Assembly: GCA_947461015.1 (NCBI GenBank)
Contig: CANHIR010000067.1
Coordinates: 1 to 9,582 of the forward strand
Reading direction: 5' to 3'
DNA from: Bacteroidota bacterium
GTDB lineage: Bacteria > Bacteroidota > Bacteroidia > Chitinophagales > Chitinophagaceae
DNA: 9,582 nucleotides
The notes beneath the pieces are model-generated. The model saw only the letters and a program-made list of their open reading frames with translations, had not been told where the DNA came from and did not search any database. Below, in pieces: positions 1 to 6,012 of the stretch. Numbering within the stretch: position 1 is the first letter of the stretch; every line of letters starts with the position of its first letter. A program made the translations under genes and the position numbers.

Positions 1-55
1 AAATGATTTTATTTCAAAAACACGCGAAAAATAATAGACCTATATAAACAACTAA

Positions 56-80
56 TCCCAACCGTGTTTGACAGTTGGGA
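56..80 (-). terminator. Hairpin downstream of rpsO (terminator or processing site)
   Basis: The arms TCCCAAC (56-62) and GTTGGGA (74-80) pair perfectly. After a one-base mismatch, two further pairs (GT 64-65 with AC 71-72) close a five-base loop. The hairpin begins 25 bases past the rpsO stop codon. On the minus strand it is followed by a U-rich but interrupted tract (TTAGTTGTTTATA), so it is not a textbook intrinsic terminator. An outer inverted repeat, ataatag at 31-37 and ctattat at 84-90, encloses it asymmetrically. The rest of 1-104 holds no gene that I can see. In many bacteria pnp follows rpsO, and the segment between them carries a terminator and RNase processing site. That role here is inference, because the next gene lies outside the window. 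Confidence 0.45.
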
Positions 81-104
81 CAGCTATTATAAGTAGTTCT
101 TGAA

Positions 105-377
105 TTATTTTCTTAAGCCTAATTTTTCAATTAGTGCGCGGTAACCAGTAAGGTTATGTTTTTGTAAATAAACCAATAAACGCTTACGCTGACCCACCAA
201 TTGCATTAAACCTCTCTGCGTTGAATGGTCTTTGTGGTTTGCTTTCAGGTGACCTGAAATGTGCGCAATACGTTGTGTTAATAAAGCAATTTGTCCTTCA
301 ATAGAACCTGTGTTCGTTGCTTTGCCACCAAATTCAGCAAAAATGCTTGCTTTCTTTTCTTTTGTTAGTATAGACAT
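105..377 (-). CDS. rpsO: Small ribosomal subunit protein uS15
   Basis: The 90-residue product has the usual length for S15, a primary 16S rRNA-binding protein that binds the central domain and helps assemble the 30S platform. The family signature is clear: TGSIEGQIALLTQRI near residues 23-37, then a His/Lys-rich loop (HLKANHKDHSTQRGL), and the C-terminal LVGQRKRLLVYLQK and LGLRK ending. The STQRGL wording replaces the HSRRGL of E. coli, and similar wording is usual in Bacteroidota. The frame extends 12 codons upstream to a GTG, but the ATG at 377 gives the standard N-terminus MSILTKEKK, so I chose it. A weak purine stretch (AAGAAGA) lies before the ATG, and a strong hairpin lies just upstream of that. 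The LolA-like gene is 84 bases upstream on the same strand, with a good promoter in the gap, so rpsO is probably transcribed on its own. Confidence 0.97.
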   Translation of the reverse strand: MSILTKEKKASIFAEFGGKATNTGSIEGQIALLTQRIAHISGHLKANHKDHSTQRGLMQLVGQRKRLLVYLQKHNLTGYRALIEKLGLRK

Positions 378-394
378 TGTAAATCTTCTTTTTT

Positions 395-413
395 GTGACC
401 AACAATTGGCCAC
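395..413 (-). promoter_or_regulatory. Hairpin in the rpsO 5' leader, candidate S15 autoregulatory element
   Basis: Read on the minus strand the sequence is GTGGCCAATTGTTGGTCAC. It folds into an eight-pair stem with a three-base loop (UUG). All pairs are Watson-Crick except one G·U (410 with 398), which is flanked by G-C pairs. It ends 17 bases before the rpsO ATG, next to the A/G-rich ribosome-loading region, and lies within the untranslated leader predicted from the promoter at 438-469. S15 is known to recognise a G·U/G-C motif in 16S helix 22 and to repress its own mRNA in several phyla through unrelated structures. Regulation here is inference. On the opposite strand the same hairpin is followed by a T-run and would resemble a terminator, but no plus-strand gene leads into it. 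Confidence 0.45.
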
Positions 414-437
414 GGTTTTTTTCTTTTATTTCGGCTG

Positions 438-469
438 CAAAGATAAGGGAAATGAGGTTATTTAATCAA
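438..469 (-). promoter_or_regulatory. Probable rpsO promoter (Bacteroidota type)
   Basis: On the minus strand the -7 element TATCTTTG (445 down to 438) is followed by C, matching TAnnTTTGY exactly. A TTG (469 to 467) lies 21 bases further upstream and fits the -33 element. The expected start of transcription, around 430-433, would give a leader of about 55 bases containing the 395-413 hairpin. The -33 element overlaps the last codons and stop of the upstream LolA-like gene. Confidence 0.6.
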
Positions 470-1085
470 TTATTTCCGCGCTTTTTGGGTAATCCCCCCT
501 ATTAAACTTGAAAATAGCCTCGTCAACCTTTGCCTTATAATTGATAGATGACACGTTTACCTCGGTAATATTGTTGCTTTTGTCAACAATGGTAGCGCTT
601 TTTAAGGCCAATTTGATTTTATCTACAACCAAGGTCACTTTTTGGAAACTTTTGCGATTGTCAATAGGCGTTAATTCGATGGTTGCTTTTCCGGCATCCT
701 GACTTAACAGCTTGTAATTGAAGTCTTTATCATAGCTGCCTGATAATAATTTTTGCGGACTAAGGGTCTGATCCGACTCACTTACACTTGATTTTGTAAT
801 GGTGTTTGCCCCGTCAAAATTATAAATCGTTACCCCGTCACATATGATTTTTGTACTGCCCTGTTTCAATTGGTATTTATCCCCTTTCATCTGTAAACTA
901 ATGGCTTTGGTCCCCATTGCCTTCCCCTTGCTGTTTTTGGACACCAATTGCAAGCTTACTAGGATTCCTTTGGATTTTTTTACAGTATCTCCAATTTTAT
1001 CCAAAACAGCCTTTGCTAATGGATCTTTTTGTGCATGTAAACTGGTTATTATAAAAAAGCTGAATAAAAGAAATAGATATCTCAT
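462..1085 (-). CDS. lolA: LolA-like outer-membrane lipoprotein carrier
   Basis: The 207-residue periplasmic protein resembles LolA, the chaperone that accepts lipoproteins from the LolCDE ABC transporter at the inner membrane and carries them to the outer membrane. The N-terminus is a clean signal peptide (hydrophobic LFLLFSFFIIT core), with likely cleavage after LHA at residue 18. The mature part is an alternating beta-strand protein of LolA length. It includes the 'fulfils a lipid-shielding half barrel' type strands around residues 55-100, an LSPQKLL helix near 108-114, and the family's C-terminal pattern NNITEVNVSSINYKAKVDEAIFKF at about 171-194. Start ATG at 1085 has no competing upstream Met. 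ftsK lies immediately upstream on the same strand, as it does beside lolA in E. coli, which strengthens the call. Sequence identity to proteobacterial LolA is low, so the exact cargo and partner remain inferred. Confidence 0.85.
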   Translation of the reverse strand: MRYLFLLFSFFIITSLHAQKDPLAKAVLDKIGDTVKKSKGILVSLQLVSKNSKGKAMGTKAISLQMKGDKYQLKQGSTKIICDGVTIYNFDGANTITKSSVSESDQTLSPQKLLSGSYDKDFNYKLLSQDAGKATIELTPIDNRKSFQKVTLVVDKIKLALKSATIVDKSNNITEVNVSSINYKAKVDEAIFKFNRGDYPKSAEIID

Positions 1086-1123
1086 TGTATATGAATATGG
1101 TATGAATTATTTATATATTTCGA

Positions 1124-1131
1124 CAAAAATA
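1124..1131 (-). promoter_or_regulatory. Candidate -7 element upstream of the LolA-like gene
   Basis: TATTTTTG on the minus strand, followed by T, fits TAnnTTTGY and lies 38 bases before the ATG. The only -33 candidate at a suitable distance is a TTTA about 21 bases upstream, one base off TTTG. The surrounding 88-base gap is very AT-rich, so chance matches are likely. If real, it would allow expression separate from ftsK. Confidence 0.35.
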
Positions 1132-1173
1132 AGCATTCAAAGTTTAAAAAATTAAAGTCTATAATTAAGAATA

Positions 1174-3744
1174 CTATAAATTTTGAAGGAAATCATACAA
1201 TTCAGCGTCGGTCTTGTACAAAACCTCTCTTGGTTTACTACCTTGGCTTGGTCCAACAATCCCTGCCGATTCCAATTGATCCATTAACCTTCCTGCCCGA
1301 TTGTACCCTAATTTCATTCTTCTTTGTATTAAAGAGGTTGAACCCTGTTGAGCACTCACAATTAATTTAGCGGCGTCTTCAAATAAAGGATCTCTATCCC
1401 CAGCATCAAAACCACCTGCGTCCATGTCTTTTTCATCCATATACTCTGGAAGTAGGAATGCTTGTGGATACCCTTTTTGTGCTGCAATGAAATTACAAAC
1501 ACGGTCTACTTCCGGCGTATCAACAAACGCACATTGCAAACGTGTGATTTCTCCATTATAGCTTACCAACATGTCTCCTTTACCAATTAATTGCTCGGCA
1601 CCTCCTGCATCTAATATAGTTCGGCTGTCAATTTTACTAGATACTTTAAATGCAATACGCGCCGGGAAATTCGCTTTAATGGTACCAGTAATAATATTTA
1701 CCGAAGGCCTTTGTGTTGCAATAATTAAGTGAATGCCTACCGCACGGGCAAGTTGAGCTAAACGCGCAATTGGCATTTCTACTTCCTTACCCGCTGTCAT
1801 AATTAAATCTGCGAACTCATCCACAACCAAAACGATGAATGGTAAATATTGATGTCCTTTTTCTGGATTTAATTTACGCGAAGTGAATTTCTCATTGTAC
1901 TCTTTAATATTTCTACAACCTGCTTCTTTCAATAAATCATAGCGGTTGTCCATTTCAATACACAATGCATTTAAGGTATTGATCACTTTTTTAGTATCGG
2001 TAATGATAGCATCTTCTTCGCCAGGCAGTTTTGCTAAGAAATGTTTTTCAATCACACGATATAAACTCAATTCCACTTTCTTAGGATCCACCAATACAAA
2101 CTTTAATTGGGAAGGATGTTTCTTATATAATAGTGAAACTAAAATTGCGTTTAATCCCACCGACTTCCCTTGGCCTGTAGCACCTGCCATTAATAAGTGT
2201 GGCATGCTAGCCAAATCCACTATGAAGTTTTCGTTGTCAATTTTTTTACCAATTGCAATTGGCAATGAATAAGTACTGGTTTGAAACTTTTCACTCGCCA
2301 AAAGTGTTTTCATACTCACCACCGACTTTCGAATATTAGGTACTTCAATACCAATGGTACCCTTTCCAGGAATTGGTGCAATAATACGTATTCCCAAAGC
2401 GGCTAAACTTAATGCAATATCATCCTCTAAATTTTTAATTCTACTAATACGAACACCTGGTGCTGGTACAATTTCATATAATGTAACTGTTGGTCCCACT
2501 GTGGCCGCTATACGCTGTATGGCAATGTCATAATTTTTTAGGGTAGCGATAATCTGATTTTTGTGCATTTCCAATTCCTCTGGGTCCTGCACAATTTTTT
2601 CAGAACCATGTGTCTCTAATAAATTAATAGACGGATATTTATAATTCTTTAAATCTAATGTTGCATCGTATTTTGTAGCAATACTTCCAATGGCTGCAGC
2701 GGATACAACTGCCTCCTTTACCCCTTCATTTACTTCTAAATCCAAATCCTCCAACAACTCATCATCTAAATCGGTAAAATCCTGATCGCCCTCTTCGTCT
2801 TCTTCCTCCTCAATAACTAAGGTTGGAGCTAATCGATCTAATTCTGGATTGGATATATGTTCTGTAGTTAATGATAATTCATCTATAAATAATTTACCTC
2901 CTTGCTCAGCCTCATCTGAATCTGGCATAATTACAGATACACCATTTGCATTGATAACCTGTGTTTCGTTTTTTAATCTATTGCCAGTTTGTTCAACTTC
3001 TTCTTCCGCTACCGGGGGATTATTTAAATCCCATTCTTGTCTAATGGCAGGTGTATCAGGTGCAAATGCAACTGCCCCTTCTTCCTCATCATTGCTAACC
3101 CCTTTTTTGGGCCATAAAAAACTAAAACTTGGGACATTAAATGTTGGATTAACCCTCCAAATAAAATAAATAAAGCAAGACATGATTAATAAGGCCCCAG
3201 TTCCAAATGCCCCAATAAATTTCACCATCCATCCGCTTGTATATTCGCCCATTGCACCACCCCAAGAAAAAGATGCTCCTTTCGTAATAAAGGCTAAACT
3301 TGTACTTAGTAATAGTAAACCTAAGATTACATATTTCAAATTTCTCCAAATTTTAAAAATAGGTTTCGTGAAAAATAAATTTACCCCTACCACAAATGTG
3401 AAGGTGCAAAATAAATAAGCCGCCAAACCAAAGCCATTAAAAACAAATTGATATGCAATAAAAGCGCCAAAATACCCTAATTGATTATTCACTTTAATAT
3501 CAATACTGGAAAATAAAAGTTTTCTCCACATTTGCAACTTATCCTGGTCATCTTGCCATGTAAATAAATAGGAAGTAAAGGCGATAAATAAAAAGATAGT
3601 TAAAAGTAATAAAACACCTCCCACAATTTTTGAAGTACGTTCATCCTTCACAATTTCGGCTACATTTACAGAAGTTTCCGAATCCGGATTGAGTGCTTCT
3701 TCACTAACTTTGGGTTCCTTTTTGCTTTTTTGCTTATTTGCCAT
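1174..3744 (-). CDS. ftsK: DNA translocase FtsK (SpoIIIE/FtsK family)
   Basis: The 856-residue protein is the divisome-associated, ATP-driven DNA pump that clears chromosome termini from the septum. After a charged cytoplasmic tail, four membrane segments lie at about 39-61, 95-122, 138-155 and 175-196. A linker of roughly 150 residues follows, with a strongly acidic patch at 312-340 (18 of 29 residues are Asp/Glu). The motor domain holds the FtsK alpha-type segment (VGPTVTLYEIVPAPGVRISRI, about 416-436), Walker A GATGQGKS at 521-528, Walker B VLVVDEFADLI around 638-648, and the ATQRPSVNIITG motif near 676-687. The C-terminal gamma winged helix (785-856, DPLFEDAAKLI, then LGYNRAGRLMDQLE) reads the polarity sequences on DNA. 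All parts of a full FtsK are present. The linker is short compared with the E. coli protein. The ATG at 3744 follows a promoter-like box very closely. Confidence 0.97.
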   Translation of the reverse strand: MANKQKSKKEPKVSEEALNPDSETSVNVAEIVKDERTSKIVGGVLLLLTIFLFIAFTSYLFTWQDDQDKLQMWRKLLFSSIDIKVNNQLGYFGAFIAYQFVFNGFGLAAYLFCTFTFVVGVNLFFTKPIFKIWRNLKYVILGLLLLSTSLAFITKGASFSWGGAMGEYTSGWMVKFIGAFGTGALLIMSCFIYFIWRVNPTFNVPSFSFLWPKKGVSNDEEEGAVAFAPDTPAIRQEWDLNNPPVAEEEVEQTGNRLKNETQVINANGVSVIMPDSDEAEQGGKLFIDELSLTTEHISNPELDRLAPTLVIEEEEDEEGDQDFTDLDDELLEDLDLEVNEGVKEAVVSAAAIGSIATKYDATLDLKNYKYPSINLLETHGSEKIVQDPEELEMHKNQIIATLKNYDIAIQRIAATVGPTVTLYEIVPAPGVRISRIKNLEDDIALSLAALGIRIIAPIPGKGTIGIEVPNIRKSVVSMKTLLASEKFQTSTYSLPIAIGKKIDNENFIVDLASMPHLLMAGATGQGKSVGLNAILVSLLYKKHPSQLKFVLVDPKKVELSLYRVIEKHFLAKLPGEEDAIITDTKKVINTLNALCIEMDNRYDLLKEAGCRNIKEYNEKFTSRKLNPEKGHQYLPFIVLVVDEFADLIMTAGKEVEMPIARLAQLARAVGIHLIIATQRPSVNIITGTIKANFPARIAFKVSSKIDSRTILDAGGAEQLIGKGDMLVSYNGEITRLQCAFVDTPEVDRVCNFIAAQKGYPQAFLLPEYMDEKDMDAGGFDAGDRDPLFEDAAKLIVSAQQGSTSLIQRRMKLGYNRAGRLMDQLESAGIVGPSQGSKPREVLYKTDAELYDFLQNL

Positions 3745-3749
3745 GGAAA

Positions 3750-3780
3750 CAAATATAAGCCATCCAATTAGTAAGAAAAA
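3750..3780 (-). promoter_or_regulatory. Candidate ftsK promoter, possibly giving a leaderless transcript
   Basis: TATATTTG followed by T (minus strand, 3757 to 3750) matches TAnnTTTGY. A TTTT at 3780-3777, 19 bases upstream, is one base from the TTTG -33 element but sits in a longer T-run. Only five bases separate the -7 box from the ftsK ATG, so transcription from it would start at or within a base or two of the start codon. No Shine-Dalgarno sequence is visible, which is consistent with a leaderless message but also common in this phylum. Confidence 0.4.
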
Positions 3781-3819
3781 GGGTTTTTAGCCAATGTGTA
3801 AAATTGAAATAAGCGGAGA

Positions 3820-4233
3820 CTACTTATCCACTTTATGTATCCAAACTATCCTTACCCAACTTGCCCAACCCAGCATAAAAAAGAGCCCACCAATGGGTGT
3901 GATTGGACCAACTATTTTAGCATATTGAAAACTACTTAAGGATTGAAAAGTAAGGAGATACAAAGAGCCACTAAAACATAATATACCCGCTAAGAAAAAA
4001 TTAGCGGTCCATTTTATGCCTTTGTGCTGCGCCCATAAAGCTCCATTTTGGTACGTAAATAGCGAAAGCAACACCAAGGCAATTGAATGCATGAATTGGT
4101 ACCTCACCCCTGTTTCAAATAAAGAAACTTTATCGGGTGTAACTATACTTTTAATTGCATGCGCACCAAATGCACCCAACACAACTGAAAGCATTGCAAT
4201 TGTCAATCCCTGCAGTAATATTTTACGATGCAT
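3820..4233 (-). CDS. DUF423 family small membrane protein
   Basis: This 137-residue inner-membrane protein belongs to DUF423 (the YgdD/TMEM256-like family), whose biochemical role is not established. The family marks are clear: GAFGAHA at 20-26 in the first membrane helix, FETGVRYQFMHSIAL at 39-53, FSGSLYLL at 87-94, and GPITPIGGLFFMLGW at 109-123. Four membrane helices are expected, at about 6-25, 46-62, 75-95 and 110-132. Its ATG lies inside the end of aroK: the 11 bases ATGCATCGTAA contain this start and the aroK stop. Translation is therefore probably coupled to aroK, and the gene likely ends the gcdH-aroK operon. No function should be read from the neighbours, since the family occurs in many contexts. 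Confidence 0.9.
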   Translation of the reverse strand: MHRKILLQGLTIAMLSVVLGAFGAHAIKSIVTPDKVSLFETGVRYQFMHSIALVLLSLFTYQNGALWAQHKGIKWTANFFLAGILCFSGSLYLLTFQSLSSFQYAKIVGPITPIGGLFFMLGWASWVRIVWIHKVDK

Positions 4234-4738
4234 TTTTTATTATTTTTTTTATCGCAGCTTCTGTAATATCCGCCCCACTTAATCTAAAATTTGCTTGTTT
4301 ATAAAAAGGGGCACGTTCTAACATTTTATTTTGCAAAAACTCAGCCAAGGCCGAATGATTTAAATGTGCAATCAAAGGCCTATGCGCTTTCTCTTGGATA
4401 AGTCTTTCAACCAAAACATCAACTGATTCATCCAGCCATATCACGATGCCTTCTTTTTTCATAAAATCTATATTCTCTTGGTTGCATGGGGCTCCCCCTC
4501 CTGTAGCGAGTACATATTTTTTCTTTTCTTTAAACCACTTTAACAACTTGGTTTCCACTTTTCTAAAATAGGCTTCCCCGTCCTCACTAAATATTTCGGT
4601 AATGGTTTTTTCTTCACTCATCTCAATTAGACTATCCAAATCATATCCGCCTGATTTAATCCATTTGGATATTTTATGCGCCCAAAAAGATTTTCCCGAA
4701 CCCATCATTCCAATTAAAAATATTTTCTCTGCTGCCAT
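4223..4738 (-). CDS. aroK: Shikimate kinase
   Basis: The 171-residue enzyme phosphorylates shikimate with ATP to shikimate 3-phosphate, the fifth step of the chorismate pathway, in the cytoplasm. Every key site is visible: P-loop GMMGSGKS at 10-17, the shikimate/Mg-binding YDLD with Asp33 and Asp35, Arg59 in YFRKVE, the ATGGGAPC glycine loop at 78-85, the lid arginine in HRPL (Arg120), and Arg142 in ERAPFY. Length is normal for the family. An ATG six codons earlier (4756) overlaps the gcdH stop. I chose 4738 because MAAEKIFLIGMMGSG is the usual N-terminus and TAGGA lies just before it. That leaves four bases between the gcdH stop and this start, which points to cotranscription. It could equally be labelled aroL; AroK is the usual name for the single-copy enzyme. 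Confidence 0.95.
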   Translation of the reverse strand: MAAEKIFLIGMMGSGKSFWAHKISKWIKSGGYDLDSLIEMSEEKTITEIFSEDGEAYFRKVETKLLKWFKEKKKYVLATGGGAPCNQENIDFMKKEGIVIWLDESVDVLVERLIQEKAHRPLIAHLNHSALAEFLQNKMLERAPFYKQANFRLSGADITEAAIKKIIKNAS

Positions 4739-4742
4739 ATTC

Positions 4743-5927
4743 CTATTTAAATGCATTCAACCCGGTAACATCCATTCCAGTAATTAACAAATGAATGTCA
4801 TGAGTGCCTTCATAAGTGATTACACTTTCCAAATTCATCATATGTCGCATTACGGAATATTCGCCTGTAATACCCATTCCTCCTAACATTTGGCGTGCAT
4901 CTCTTGCTATTTGCGTTGCAATTTCACAGCTATTTCTTTTCGCCATACTTACTTGTCCTGGCGTTGCTCTACCCTCGTTCATTAACACACCTAAACGCCA
5001 AACCAATAATTGACCCTTGGTTATTTCGGTTACCATTTCGGCCAATTTTTTTTGTTGCAACTGAAATCCTGCAATGGGTTTTCCAAATTGAACACGTTCC
5101 TTACTATATCTTAATGCAGTATCATAACAATCCATCGCAGCACCCAATGCACCCCATGCAATGCCATATCTAGCTTTGCTTAAACAACTTAATGGCCCTT
5201 TTAATCCAATAATATTTGGTAATATATTTTCCTTAGGCACTTTCACATTATCAAAAACCAACTCCCCTGTAGCACTTGCTCTTAAGCTCCATTTATTATG
5301 TGTTGTTGGCGTACTAAAGCCTTCCATACCGCGTTCAACAATCACACCCAAAATTTTACCTTCTTCGTTCTTAGCCCATACCACTGCTACTTGTGCAAAA
5401 GGTGCATTGCTAATCCACATTTTAGCTCCATTTAAAATAACGTGATCACCCGCGTCTTTTATGTTGGTTAACATGCCTGCAGGATCGGATCCATGATCCG
5501 GTTCGGTTAAGCCAAAACAACCCAACCATTCCCCACTTGCTAATTTTGGTAAATATTTTTTCTTTTGTTCCTCACTTCCATAAGCATATATGGGAAACAT
5601 AACTAGCGAACCTTGCACACTTGCAGTACTTCTTACTCCACTATCTCCTCTTTCCAATTCCTGCATCATAATACCATAACTAATATAATCCAACCCACCA
5701 CCCCCATATTCAGCTGGAACAGTTGGACCAAAACAGCCAAGATCACCAAGTTGCTTTACAATTTGTTGTGGGAATTCCGCCTTCTGCGCATAGTCTTCAA
5801 TAATGGGAGAAATTTCTTTTTTTACATAATCACGCACTGCAGTTCTTACCATTAAATGCTCTTCATTAAACAATTCATCTAACTGATAATAATCTGGAGA
5901 TTCAAACAAATCCGTTCTAACTGCCAT
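4743..5927 (-). CDS. gcdH: Glutaryl-CoA dehydrogenase (acyl-CoA dehydrogenase family)
   Basis: The 394-residue FAD enzyme matches glutaryl-CoA dehydrogenase closely. GcdH oxidises and decarboxylates glutaryl-CoA to crotonyl-CoA in lysine, tryptophan and glutarate breakdown, passing electrons to ETF. Shared stretches include SVQGSLVMFPIYAYGSEEQ (103-121), LGCFGLTEPDHGSDP (135-149), RYGIAWGALGA (253-263), RDARQMLGGMGI (342-353) and TYEGTHDIH (371-379). The catalytic base is Glu373. The residues that hold the substrate's free carboxylate in human GCDH have equivalents here: Glu92, Arg99, Ser103, Val104 and Tyr372. These separate it from short- and medium-chain acyl-CoA dehydrogenases. The frame opens at a TTG eight codons upstream, but the ATG at 5927 gives a natural MAVRTDLFES start. 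No mitochondrial-type leader is present. It is the first gene of a tight run with aroK and DUF423. Confidence 0.93.
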   Translation of the reverse strand: MAVRTDLFESPDYYQLDELFNEEHLMVRTAVRDYVKKEISPIIEDYAQKAEFPQQIVKQLGDLGCFGPTVPAEYGGGGLDYISYGIMMQELERGDSGVRSTASVQGSLVMFPIYAYGSEEQKKKYLPKLASGEWLGCFGLTEPDHGSDPAGMLTNIKDAGDHVILNGAKMWISNAPFAQVAVVWAKNEEGKILGVIVERGMEGFSTPTTHNKWSLRASATGELVFDNVKVPKENILPNIIGLKGPLSCLSKARYGIAWGALGAAMDCYDTALRYSKERVQFGKPIAGFQLQQKKLAEMVTEITKGQLLVWRLGVLMNEGRATPGQVSMAKRNSCEIATQIARDARQMLGGMGITGEYSVMRHMMNLESVITYEGTHDIHLLITGMDVTGLNAFK

Positions 5928-5958
5928 AACTTCTTTTTTTAAGGTAAACAATCCACAC

Positions 5959-5966
5959 CAAAGATA
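5959..5966 (-). promoter_or_regulatory. Candidate -7 element for gcdH
   Basis: TATCTTTG on the minus strand is an exact TAnnTTTG match and lies 31 bases before the gcdH ATG, inside the 85-base divergent region shared with dctA. No good -33 TTTG sits at 19-21 bases; a T-run starts about 13 bases upstream and a TTTG is 29 bases away. The base after the element is G rather than the usual pyrimidine. It would drive gcdH-aroK-DUF423. Confidence 0.45.
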
Positions 5967-6012
5967 ACTATAAGTACCTAAAAAAAGTATATTTACAAAT
6001 ACATTACCCCTA

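Noticed and set aside
395..430. Plus-strand intrinsic terminator formed by the rpsO leader hairpin and the following T-run
   Set aside because: It has the shape of a terminator, but no plus-strand gene lies upstream. The position in the rpsO leader gives a better reason for the hairpin. It might still stop antisense transcripts.
844..1155. Plus-strand open frame opposite the LolA-like gene and the gap before it
   Set aside because: The minus strand holds a clear signal-peptide protein, while the plus translation has no family resemblance. The same reasoning removes the other plus-strand frames over ftsK, aroK, gcdH and pyrF and the minus-strand frames over dctA.
4739..4756. Upstream ATG at 4756 as the aroK start
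   Set aside because: It would overlap the gcdH stop by 14 bases and add MHLNRN before the normal N-terminus. The ATG at 4738, with TAGGA just ahead, fits the family better. It cannot be ruled out entirely.
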